Shown: positions 1-6,067, numbered from the stretch's first letter. The stretch is 6,245 nt of DNA from Acidobacteriaceae bacterium (GCA_030838305.1 JAUTWY010000046.1:1-6245); one strand, 5' to 3'. Notes: a model not told the origin generated them from the sequence alone. Made by a program: numbers and translations.

Positions 1-437
1 TCCTGCTTCTGGCGGTGCTGGCGCTCAGCTGGCAACACTTGCGCCATCCCGCAAATTCACCGGGCTTTTTCGTCGTGGTCAGTCTTATGCTCGCTTCGAC
101 TCTCACCGTTATCCCTACGCTCGCTCCGCACAGCCAACTTTTGCTGTTGCCAGGTTTCTTATGCCTTTACCGCTATCGCGCTCTCTTGTCCCATTCGAGG
201 CGCCTGACGCGGATTGCGCTTCTAGCGGTTTGGCTTCTGCTGGCCTGGCAGTGGGTCGCCGCTTCGGGCCTGGCATTAGCCGCCGCCGTCCGTCCCATGG
301 CCACCTTACTGGCCTGGTGGCAAGTCCCGTTGTACACTAGCCCGCTGTTGCCGTTGGCGGTGGTGTTTGCTTTGAGTTGCCTGATTCGAACCCGCAACTG
401 GACAAGCGAGGATCGGGTCGATCTGTTGTCTCAATGA
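1..437 (+). CDS. C-terminal fragment of polytopic membrane protein, possibly GT87/DUF2029-like glycosyltransferase (5' end outside window)
   Basis: The frame is open from base 3 to the TGA at 435-437, so this is the 3' end of a longer gene. A GTG at 15 is in frame, but nothing suggests it is the true start. About 145 residues are visible and they are strongly hydrophobic: four or so membrane segments (around FFVVVSLMLAS, QLLLLPGFLCLY, IALLAVWLLLAW and LLPLAVVFALSCL) separated by short Arg-rich loops, then a short polar tail ending in DLLSQ. The pattern of a Pro-rich, short extracytoplasmic loop (IPTLAPHSQ) running into a LLLLPGFL helix resembles the last helices of polyprenyl-phosphate-dependent GT-C/GT87 glycosyltransferases. 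That is a resemblance judged by eye, with no catalytic residue in the visible part. The next gene starts 59 bp downstream on the same strand, so co-transcription is possible. Membrane location is secure; the family is a guess. Confidence 0.6.
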   Translation, partial: LLLAVLALSWQHLRHPANSPGFFVVVSLMLASTLTVIPTLAPHSQLLLLPGFLCLYRYRALLSHSRRLTRIALLAVWLLLAWQWVAASGLALAAAVRPMATLLAWWQVPLYTSPLLPLAVVFALSCLIRTRNWTSEDRVDLLSQ

Positions 438-496
438 CCGATTCAGGCCATGAGATTTCATCCAGTGTTTGAGCTGCCAGCGATGATGGGACCCTT

Positions 497-1987
497 ATGC
501 AGAGGTTGTTTCGGACGGAGTTGATCTTTCTTGTGGTCCTCTTTATCGGCCTGTTCGCCATAGCCGCGCGTAACGTCACTGATCCTGACGTCTGGTGGCA
601 CCTCAAGACTGGACAGTATATTGCCGAGCATAAGAACGTTCCGCACACCGATCTTTTTTCGTTCACTCGTATCGGACAACCCTGGGTCGCGCATGAGTGG
701 CTCACCGAGCTTCTCCTCTATCAAATTCAGCGCATCGCAGGATGGGGCGGATTGATCGTGGTTTTTGCCGTGGTCGTGAGTGCGGCGTTCTTCTTGCTTT
801 ACTTGCGCTGCGGCCCGGCCTCCTACATTGCGGGCATGGCCACGCTCTATGCGGCTTGGGCCACCGCGCCCGTCTGGGGAGTACGCCCTCAGGTGCTGTC
901 GCTGCTTTTGACCAGTCTGTGGCTGCTGATTCTGGAGCGCTCGGAACGCCATCCCAAGGTTCTTTGTTGGACTCTTCCGCTTACTCTTCTGTGGGTGAAT
1001 CTGCACGCCGGATTCGCGGTCGGATTGGCGCTTTCGGCCTTGTTCCTCACTGGCGGTTGGATGGAAAGAGCGTTCAGATCGTCTTCGCAGCAGGACGTGC
1101 GACACTTCAGAACTTCCGCACTGATACTGCTCCTTGACCTCCTTCTTGTGCCCCTTAATCCCAATGGACCACTACTGTTCTCCTACCCGATTGAAACCCT
1201 GCGTTCAACAGCCATGCAGAAATACATCGATGAATGGGCTTCGCCGAACTTCCATCATGCCGAGTATTGGCCTTTCCTGCTTCTTTTGTTGGGCTCGTTG
1301 GCGGCTCTCGGTTACTCTCGCCATCAGGTGCGACTACGCGATCTGCTTCTGCTGCTCGTTAGCCTCTATGCCGGCCTCGGTTCGATGCGCCTAGTTCCTT
1401 TGTTCGTCTTGATCGCCGTCCCGCTTGTCTCCAAGCGGCTCGGGAACTGGCCTAAAAGCAGCTCACAGCAGAAAGGTCCCCGAGCTGCGGCTCTCCGTTT
1501 ACTCAACGGTACGATCATGCTGGCAATGGTGGGCTTTGCCGGGATCCACACTACCCGTTTGCTCCAGCGCCAGCCCCAGGTCGAGATGGAGCACTTCCCG
1601 GCTCGTGCTGTTGATTCTCTTCAGGCGCACCCGCCTGCAAGTCCACTCTTTAATTCCTACAACTGGGGAGGTTATTTGATCTGGAGGCTCTATCCTTCCA
1701 CTCCCGTTTTTATTGATGGCCGGGCTGATCTTTACGAGAAGCAACTGTTGGACGAGTTCGCGGATACTTATCAGTTCAAAGGCGACTGGCGGCGGGCCCT
1801 GCAGAGTTGGGCGATAAAAACTGTGATGGTGCCCAACGATTCAGCCCTCGCGACCGGCTTGCGGAAAAGTCCGGGCTGGACTGTCATCTACGAAGATGCA
1901 CAGTGCGTGGTGCTAACCACGGCCGATGACCCCCATGGTTCCGAACTCGCGCCAGGTATCCTCAACCGGGCAAACCCAGGTCAGTAA
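497..1987 (+). CDS. Polytopic membrane protein with DPDxWWHL motif, probable GT-C-fold glycosyltransferase-like protein
   Basis: This complete 496-residue gene starts at ATG 497; an in-frame stop at 470-472 leaves no earlier ATG, and GGGA at 488-491 is a modest ribosome site. After a first helix (about residues 8-24) comes TDPDVWWHLKTG at 28-39, then HEWLTELLLY at 66-75, and roughly eight to ten more helices to about residue 352 (including WVNLHAGFAVGL near 166-177). The last 140 residues are mostly polar and probably extracytoplasmic, with FNSYNWGGYLIWRLYP (385-400) and VFIDGRADLY (404-413). I recognise this architecture from uncharacterised bacterial proteins but know no assigned name. An acidic pair (Asp29, Asp31) in the loop after helix 1, many helices and a C-terminal soluble domain are hallmarks of GT-C lipid-linked-sugar transferases, so glycan transfer outside the membrane is inferred and not shown. 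A GT39/PMT-like protein or a polymerase/ligase is an alternative. Confidence 0.75.
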   Translation: MQRLFRTELIFLVVLFIGLFAIAARNVTDPDVWWHLKTGQYIAEHKNVPHTDLFSFTRIGQPWVAHEWLTELLLYQIQRIAGWGGLIVVFAVVVSAAFFLLYLRCGPASYIAGMATLYAAWATAPVWGVRPQVLSLLLTSLWLLILERSERHPKVLCWTLPLTLLWVNLHAGFAVGLALSALFLTGGWMERAFRSSSQQDVRHFRTSALILLLDLLLVPLNPNGPLLFSYPIETLRSTAMQKYIDEWASPNFHHAEYWPFLLLLLGSLAALGYSRHQVRLRDLLLLLVSLYAGLGSMRLVPLFVLIAVPLVSKRLGNWPKSSSQQKGPRAAALRLLNGTIMLAMVGFAGIHTTRLLQRQPQVEMEHFPARAVDSLQAHPPASPLFNSYNWGGYLIWRLYPSTPVFIDGRADLYEKQLLDEFADTYQFKGDWRRALQSWAIKTVMVPNDSALATGLRKSPGWTVIYEDAQCVVLTTADDPHGSELAPGILNRANPGQ

Positions 1988-2060
1988 CTGGGCCGTAATG
2001 AGGATGCGGAAAAGGTCAAACTGCGATTACCGGCGGTATGCAAGAAAATACACCTCACAG

Positions 2061-2093
2061 AGCATTTTGCAGGTTATTATGATTAGTAAATAT
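2061..2093 (+). promoter_or_regulatory. AT-rich candidate promoter region for the flp-cpa operon
   Basis: Of these 33 bases, 25 are A or T, in sharp contrast to the GC-rich surroundings. The stretch includes a TATGAT hexamer at 2078-2083, one base from the sigma-70 -10 consensus, and a second AT-rich block, TAAATAT, at 2087-2093. A TTGCAG at 2067-2072 resembles a -35 box but is too close to either candidate -10, and the position 17 bp upstream of TATGAT (2055-2060) is a poor -35 match. I see no GG/GC spacing that would support sigma-54. The region lies in the 216-bp gap before flp, where a promoter for an abundant pilin is expected. The element assignment is tentative; base composition is the main evidence. 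Confidence 0.35.
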
Positions 2094-2114
2094 CTCCCCG
2101 CAGCGCGGCAGTAA

Positions 2115-2128
2115 GGGACCTTGGTCCC
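2115..2128. repeat. Perfect inverted repeat 1 upstream of flp
   Basis: GGGACC and GGTCCC form a perfect 6-bp inverted repeat around a central TT. As RNA it would fold as a 5-bp stem closed by a CUUG tetraloop, a loop sequence known to be stable in rRNA. As DNA it is a 14-bp near-palindrome that could serve as an operator half. It abuts a second palindrome directly, with no base between them. It sits downstream of the likely promoter zone and 75 bp before the pilin ATG, so it would be in the 5' leader. Confidence 0.6.
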
Positions 2129-2147
2129 CAGAGGCCACTGGCCTCTG
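2129..2147. repeat. Perfect 19-bp inverted repeat 2 upstream of flp (leader hairpin, operator or weak terminator)
   Basis: The arms CAGAGGCCA (2129-2137) and TGGCCTCTG (2139-2147) are exact reverse complements around a single C. As RNA this gives a GC-rich 8-bp stem with a three-base loop. It is followed by GCTCTGCTTTT (TTTT at 2154-2157), a short and displaced T-tract. It could end transcripts from the upstream gene, whose stop is about 140 bp away, or act as a 5' stabiliser, attenuator or protein-binding site in the flp leader. The sequence alone cannot decide which. The inverted repeat itself is exact and unambiguous. Confidence 0.6.
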
Positions 2148-2187
2148 CTCTGCTTTTGGAAGCTGTTTCACGAGTCTTGGCATGTCT

Positions 2188-2195
2188 AGGAGGGG
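2188..2195 (+). promoter_or_regulatory. Strong Shine-Dalgarno site deciding the flp start
   Basis: AGGAGGGG sits 8 bases before the ATG at 2204 and is the best ribosome-binding match in the window. It fixes the pilin start at 2204 in preference to the in-frame TTG at 2156, which would add 16 residues with no leader-peptide logic. A strong site is expected for a highly produced major pilin subunit. Confidence 0.8.
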
Positions 2196-2203
2196 CGGGA
2201 ACT

Positions 2204-2365
2204 ATGGTTCAAATCTGGAGCTTGTGGCGCGAAGAGGATGGACAGGATATAGCGGAATATGCGGTGATGCTAGCTGTAATCCTCGTAATTGTCGTGGGCA
2301 CTGTGCGGCTGATCGGGTCCAACGCGAACAATGTTTTCTCCAACGTAGCCAGCTCGATTCAGTAA
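2204..2365 (+). CDS. flp: Flp-type (type IVb) major pilin precursor
   Basis: This 53-residue prepilin is the building block of Tad/Flp adhesive pili. The leader MVQIWSLWREEDG is short and polar, and a TadV/CpaA-type prepilin peptidase should cut after Gly13, giving a 40-residue mature pilin beginning QDIAEY. The mature Glu5-Tyr6 pair is the hallmark of the Flp family, where Glu5 is needed for processing or assembly. A single hydrophobic helix (AVMLAVILVIVVGTVRLI) follows, then a small polar tail, SNANNVFSNVASSIQ. The length is typical for Flp pilins. The start at ATG 2204 is supported by the excellent AGGAGGGG eight bases upstream; a TTG 16 codons earlier in frame is less credible. The gene stands first in the pilus cluster, 103 bp ahead of cpaB, preceded by a likely promoter region and two inverted repeats. 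The tail has several Ser and Asn residues but no cysteine. Confidence 0.93.
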   Translation: MVQIWSLWREEDGQDIAEYAVMLAVILVIVVGTVRLIGSNANNVFSNVASSIQ

Positions 2366-2412
2366 CACAGTCCGATTTCAGTATTGTATTTGCAGGGCGC
2401 AGTAATGCGGGC

Positions 2413-2449
2413 AATTCTCGTTCGCTGAGGACGAGGATCATGGCTTTTT
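2413..2449 (+). terminator. Weak hairpin plus T-run after flp (possible attenuator)
   Basis: In the flp-cpaB spacer, bases 2414-2421 can pair with 2431-2438 (core CTCGT with ACGAG, one G-U pair, nine-base loop). Five T residues follow at 2445-2449, six bases past the stem. The stem is only moderately GC-rich and the T-run is displaced, so it is at best a leaky terminator. A leaky stop here would let pilin mRNA exceed mRNA for the assembly proteins, as the stoichiometry requires. It may also be chance. Confidence 0.25.
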
Positions 2450-2468
2450 GTCGCTTTGATGGAGTTTT

Positions 2469-3332
2469 ATGAATCGTGCGCGTTTGTTGATGATTGGAGC
2501 TCTGGCCTTGGCCTTGGGCGCGTTTGTCAGCATCCTCGTCTACAAAAATCTGCAAGGGAAAAGCCCCTCGAATAATGAGGCGGGCGCCGAGGTGATGGTG
2601 GCTGCTGACGACATCCAGGTCGGGGCCAGAATCGAAGAGCACAATGTGCGCACCGCCACCTTCCCTGCCGCAGGGCTACCCGCGGGAGCTTACAGCAAGA
2701 GGTCTCAAGTCTTGGGGCGAGGCGTGATTATCCCAATCGTCAAAGGCGAATTTATTCTGCCCAGCAAGCTGGCGCCCGAGAACGCCGGGGCGGGTTTGCC
2801 TTCTTTGATTCCGCCGGGTATGCGCGCAGTCTCAGTCCGGGTGAATGAGGTGGTATCGGTAGCCGGTTTCGTCGGGCCCGGAACACGCGTCGACATACTT
2901 CTGACCGGAACTCCGAACGGCAGCTCGGAGAATCAAACCACCACCGTGTTGCAGAATGTGGCCGTGATCGCCTCTGGCCACACTCTCGAACGCAATGCCT
3001 CCGGGGAAGCGCAGACCACTCCGGTGATCACGCTTCTGACGTCTCCCGAGGATGCCCAACGGCTCACCCTGGCCAGTTCCGAAGGCAAGATTCAGCTCGC
3101 CCTGCGTAATCCGCTCGACACGCATCAGGATTCCGTGGACCCTGCCAACGCCAAAGGTCTGTACAAGGGCGGAACTCCGGCCGCAGCTGTACCGCATCCC
3201 ATTCGTCCCGTTAAACACAAAGCTGAGCAACCACCGCCCCCTCCTTCTGTTCTTAGCGTGGAGGTCTACCAAGGCGACAAAAAGCCGGATGTGGTGAAGT
3301 TTCCTGACCAGGGTAATGAAGAACCCAAGTAG
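2469..3332 (+). CDS. cpaB: Tad pilus assembly protein CpaB/RcpC
   Basis: This 287-residue periplasmic protein is anchored in the inner membrane and supports the Tad secretin. An N-terminal helix (about residues 5-25, LLMIGALALALGAFVSILVY) acts as signal anchor. An SAF-like domain follows (about 42-102: VMVAADDIQVGARIEEHNV, then GRGVIIPIVKGEFILPSKL), then the CpaB/RcpC domain (about 113-217: PPGMRAVSVRVNEVVSVAGFVGPGTRVDILLTG, QNVAVIASG, VITLLTSPEDAQRLTLASSEGKIQLALRNPLD). The SAF fold is related to beta-clip domains that bind peptidoglycan-type ligands in other families. A linker with five consecutive prolines (255-259) leads to a C-terminal strand-like segment, VEVYQGDKKPDVVKFP, common at the end of CpaB proteins. 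The length is normal. ATG 2469 has GGAG only four bases upstream, a rather tight spacing. The gene follows flp and precedes the secretin gene, the standard Tad order, but no prepilin peptidase gene lies between flp and cpaB. Confidence 0.93.
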   Translation: MNRARLLMIGALALALGAFVSILVYKNLQGKSPSNNEAGAEVMVAADDIQVGARIEEHNVRTATFPAAGLPAGAYSKRSQVLGRGVIIPIVKGEFILPSKLAPENAGAGLPSLIPPGMRAVSVRVNEVVSVAGFVGPGTRVDILLTGTPNGSSENQTTTVLQNVAVIASGHTLERNASGEAQTTPVITLLTSPEDAQRLTLASSEGKIQLALRNPLDTHQDSVDPANAKGLYKGGTPAAAVPHPIRPVKHKAEQPPPPPSVLSVEVYQGDKKPDVVKFPDQGNEEPK

Positions 3333-3380
3333 TGTGTGGGAAGTTCGGCCTGCGTATTCGACGGCAGGTTTCCTCATGTG

Positions 3381-3388
3381 GAGAGGAA
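3381..3388 (+). promoter_or_regulatory. Shine-Dalgarno site deciding the cpaC start
   Basis: GAGAGGAA ends seven bases before ATG 3396, which places translation initiation at the residue that opens the signal peptide. The earlier in-frame GTG at 3336 sits four bases past the cpaB stop and has no comparable site. Confidence 0.7.
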
Positions 3389-3395
3389 TCACAAG

Positions 3396-4832
3396 ATGAA
3401 GGTTTGCACGACACGTTTCGCCGCTGTCGTACTGTCGTTGATACTGCCAACTTTGGCTCTGTCCGGACTCGCCTTGGCCAAGACATGGGAGCGGCGGCCC
3501 GAGAACTCGGTCACGCCTCTCCAGGAACCGGCAGCCCCGGCCACCACTCAGACTACGCTCCCCGCACAAACAGCCCAGCCGCAAGGGGCAGCACCACTGC
3601 GTGTGATGGTCGGTAAATCTCTGCTCATCAACACGACCGAGCGCTTAAAGCGTATTTCAGTCACAGATCCCAGTGTGGCGTACGCCACCGTAATCACCCC
3701 TACCCAGATTCTTGTCCACGGACGTGCACCCGGCGAAGTCTCCCTTCTCATCTGGGATGAACTCGAACGCTCGCGCAGTTTCGATCTTCGCGTCGATGTT
3801 GATGTGAGCGCCGCCGCCGAAGAAGAGCATCGCGTATTCCCAGAGGAACAGATCACTGTTACCCCTTCCCGTGCCGCCATCGTCCTTTCGGGCCACGTCA
3901 CTACCGAGGATGTTGCCAAGCGCGCCGGCGAGCTGGCCGCTGCTTATTCGAAGAACGTTGTGAACGTGCTGACCTTCGGACCGGTGGGCGCTCAAGAGGT
4001 CTTGCTGGAAGTAAAGTTTGCCGAAGTCGACCGCTCCGCCCTCACCCAACTCGGCTCAAATTTCTTTTCCACCGGGGCCGGCAATTTTGTCGGCTCCACC
4101 ACTACCGGTCAGTATGGTGGCTTCGGTACCCAAACCGTCACTCAAACACCGGGACAAAGTTCGCAGGTTCAAGCCACCCAGACGATCAACAACGTTCTGA
4201 ATCTATTTTTATTCCGTCCCGACATTCACTTTGGCGCTGTGATTGAAGCGCTGCAGAACAAGAATCTTCTGCAGATACTCGCGGAACCCAACCTCATCGC
4301 GGTCAATGGCAAGAAGGCCAGCTTCCTCGCGGGTGGACAGTTTCCCTTTCCCATTGTCCAACCTGGAGCGGGATTCACCGCCGTAACCATTTCCTTCAAA
4401 GAGTTTGGCGTGAAGCTGGAGTTCACCCCGGTGATCATGCCCAACGGCAATATCCACCTGACCGTCGCCCCTGAGGTCAGCACGCTGGATTTCGCCAACG
4501 CGCTTACGATTTCCGGCTTCACCGTGCCTGCCTTGAGCACCCGCAAAGCTGAAACTGAATTCGAATTGCAGGATGGACAAAGTTTCGTGATCGCCGGCTT
4601 AATCGACAATCGTGTCACCGACATTTGGAACAAGGTTCCCGGTCTTGCGGACATTCCAATCCTGGGTAATTTCTTTAAGAGCAAGAGTGCGCAAAAGAGT
4701 CACTCGGAACTTATGGTTCTGTGCACCGTGCACCGGGTCTCACCCAATACAGAATCGCCGCCGGGACCCAAGAATCCGCAACCTTTTATGGATAACGGGA
4801 AGTTTGATGGGAAAAAGCCCTCAGGGAAGTAG
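3396..4832 (+). CDS. cpaC: Tad pilus secretin CpaC/RcpA
   Basis: This 478-residue protein forms the outer-membrane secretin channel through which the Flp pilus emerges. The ATG at 3396 was chosen because GAGAGGAA lies seven bases upstream and because it opens a clean Sec signal peptide (residues 1-28, MKVCTTRF then a hydrophobic core ending ALA). The in-frame GTG at 3336 would add 20 polar residues ahead of it. After a Pro/Gln/Thr-rich linker (about 40-67) come a pilus-type secretin N domain (68-137, PLRVMVGKSLLINTTERLKRIS onward), a BON-like domain (about 146-196, ITVTPSRAAIVLSGHVTTEDVAKRA) and the secretin core (about 200-452), with ILAEPNLIAVNGKKASFLAGGQFPFP and the signature VPGLADIPILGNFF at 414-427. 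A Gly/Thr/Gln-rich insert at about 226-265 probably forms a loop. The usual ELxxLVTP ending reads ELMVLCTVHRVSP, with Val in place of the proline, and a polar Pro/Lys-rich tail of about 26 residues follows. Tad identity rests on the domains and neighbours. Confidence 0.95.
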   Translation: MKVCTTRFAAVVLSLILPTLALSGLALAKTWERRPENSVTPLQEPAAPATTQTTLPAQTAQPQGAAPLRVMVGKSLLINTTERLKRISVTDPSVAYATVITPTQILVHGRAPGEVSLLIWDELERSRSFDLRVDVDVSAAAEEEHRVFPEEQITVTPSRAAIVLSGHVTTEDVAKRAGELAAAYSKNVVNVLTFGPVGAQEVLLEVKFAEVDRSALTQLGSNFFSTGAGNFVGSTTTGQYGGFGTQTVTQTPGQSSQVQATQTINNVLNLFLFRPDIHFGAVIEALQNKNLLQILAEPNLIAVNGKKASFLAGGQFPFPIVQPGAGFTAVTISFKEFGVKLEFTPVIMPNGNIHLTVAPEVSTLDFANALTISGFTVPALSTRKAETEFELQDGQSFVIAGLIDNRVTDIWNKVPGLADIPILGNFFKSKSAQKSHSELMVLCTVHRVSPNTESPPGPKNPQPFMDNGKFDGKKPSGK

Positions 4833-4888
4833 CAAAAGCAGAGGGCCGACTGACGTTGGAACCGGGGAAGTTGAAAAAGGCATAGAGT

Positions 4889-6061
4889 ATGGCCGAGCTT
4901 TCCGTCGTGATTGTGGCCACTGACAGTGAGCAACGCACCGTCCTCCAGGTATTGGTAGACGGCACCAGCGTAGCCCGCACAGTTCATACTTGCGCCACCT
5001 TCCCGCTGGCCGCGTCAGATCCCGCTACCCGCAGGGTGCAAGCGGCTGTGCCCGATGTGCTGCTGGTCGATATTCCCAGTGACAACGTGACCGCAGCCAT
5101 GCGCGCAATTGATCTTCTGCATCAGGAACTGCCAGCATCCGCCGTGTTCGCGATTGGAAACCTGAACCAGCCTCAAGTCATTGTGAGCGCCATGCGCGCC
5201 GGGGCTCGTGAGTTTATTGAGCGTCCCACCACCACCACTGACCTTCTGGAAGCATTTGTCCGGCTCACCACAGCCCAACGGAGGGTGCAGAAAGAAGGTC
5301 TTCGGGGCAAAGTTTTTTTCGTGGTCAATGCCAAGGGCGGGAGCGGGGCAACCACCGTGGCCGTTAACCTGGCTCTGGCTCTGCAGTCGGCCCATGGGCA
5401 GACCGCTCTGTTGGATCTCGCGCCGCTCGGACATGCGGCCCTGCACCTGAATCTGAAGCCTTTATTTACCTTGGCCGACGCGACTCGCAACCTCCACCGC
5501 ATGGACAGTTCCCTGCTGGAGAGTTTCATGACCCGCCACAGTGGCGGTTTGCAGTTGCTGGCGGGAACCAATGCTCCCGCTGTGATCGAGCCTTCCACGG
5601 CAGAATTTGTCCGGTTGTTCGATATGCTGGCCACCCACTACCGCTACGTTGTCGTGGACAATTCCTCGCGTCTCGATGCCGCCAGCCGCCTGGTCGCCAA
5701 CTTGTCTGAGTGCGTGCTGCTGGTCGCATGCACTGACGTGGCCTCTCTGTGGAGCGCGGCTCGTGTACAGCAGTACCTGGGCGAAACGGGCAACCGCGAA
5801 CGCCTGCGGCTGGTGTTGAATCGCTTCCGCAAGGTCCCTGGTTTCAGCGAGGCCGAGGCGGAAAACGCTGCGGGAGTAAAATTGTTATGGCGGGTTCCAA
5901 ATCAGTACTTCGCGATCTCTTCTGCCATCGACCGGGGCTCGCCAGTGACCGAGCAGAGTCACACGGAAATTGCCCGATGTTTTTCCGGTCTGGCGAACGA
6001 ACTGACCCGGAACGACCTCGACGTGAAACGCGCCGCCTGGTCATTGTTTAAGACGGTGTAG
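4889..6061 (+). CDS. cpaE: Tad pilus localisation protein CpaE/TadZ (receiver-like plus ParA/MinD-like ATPase domain)
   Basis: This 390-residue cytoplasmic protein positions the Tad machine at the membrane or pole. Residues 1 to about 130 look like an atypical response-regulator receiver: the likely phospho-acceptor Asp61 ends VPDVLLVD, only one acidic residue plus Glu14 sits in the N-terminal loop (TDSE), and the usual Lys before Pro is Arg112 (ERPT). From about 139 a ParA/MinD-type fold follows: deviant Walker A AKGGSGATT (148-156), LLDLAP (174-179), VVVDNSSRLD (254-263) and LRLVLNRFRKV (306-316). The second Lys of the Walker motif is Ala154, and the acidic residue usual two positions after Asp176 is Ala178. 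Loss of the Walker Lys is known among CpaE/TadZ proteins; the second change may weaken nucleotide handling further. The C-terminal part (333-390) has RVPNQYFAISSAIDRGSPV, typical of CpaE. ATG 4889 has AAAAAGG eight bases upstream. The gene lies 56 bp after cpaC and 6 bp before cpaF, so it is almost certainly co-transcribed with them. Confidence 0.92.
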   Translation: MAELSVVIVATDSEQRTVLQVLVDGTSVARTVHTCATFPLAASDPATRRVQAAVPDVLLVDIPSDNVTAAMRAIDLLHQELPASAVFAIGNLNQPQVIVSAMRAGAREFIERPTTTTDLLEAFVRLTTAQRRVQKEGLRGKVFFVVNAKGGSGATTVAVNLALALQSAHGQTALLDLAPLGHAALHLNLKPLFTLADATRNLHRMDSSLLESFMTRHSGGLQLLAGTNAPAVIEPSTAEFVRLFDMLATHYRYVVVDNSSRLDAASRLVANLSECVLLVACTDVASLWSAARVQQYLGETGNRERLRLVLNRFRKVPGFSEAEAENAAGVKLLWRVPNQYFAISSAIDRGSPVTEQSHTEIARCFSGLANELTRNDLDVKRAAWSLFKTV

Positions 6062-6067
6062 GATTTT

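Larger units (their letters stand above)
1988..2203. other. 216-bp intergenic leader region before the pilus operon
   Basis: This is the longest gene-free stretch in the window. Its first third (1988-2040) shows no recognisable element. An AT-rich candidate promoter block (2061-2093), two abutting inverted repeats (2115-2147) and the strong flp ribosome site (2188-2195) follow. No tRNA, riboswitch or mobile-element end is visible. The region separates the upstream membrane-protein genes from the Tad genes and probably marks the boundary between two transcription units. Confidence 0.6.

Noticed and set aside
458..1105. 215-codon open frame on the minus strand opposite the DPDxWWHL gene
   Set aside because: The translation is low-complexity and charged, with no recognisable motif, and it is fully covered by a convincing membrane-protein gene on the + strand.
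2051..2075. Sigma-54 promoter suggested by TTGCA at 2067-2071
   Set aside because: The GG required about ten bases upstream of the GC is absent (the position reads AC), so the -24 element is missing.
1926..2114. 62-codon + strand frame running from the end of the membrane-protein gene into the intergenic gap
   Set aside because: It starts inside the upstream gene in another frame, has a basic, feature-poor translation and overlaps the likely promoter region.
2182..2472. 96-codon + strand frame overlapping flp and running to the start of cpaB
   Set aside because: It overlaps the clear Flp pilin in another frame. The strong ribosome site points to ATG 2204, and the translation has no pilin or other motif.
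3336..3395. N-terminal extension of cpaC from GTG 3336
   Set aside because: It would put 20 polar residues before a textbook signal peptide; ATG 3396 has a strong, well-spaced ribosome site.
2832..3584. 250-codon open frame on the minus strand across cpaB and the start of cpaC
   Set aside because: It lies antisense to two well-supported Tad genes, its translation is rich in Arg, Gly and His with no domain, and long antisense frames are expected in GC-rich coding DNA.
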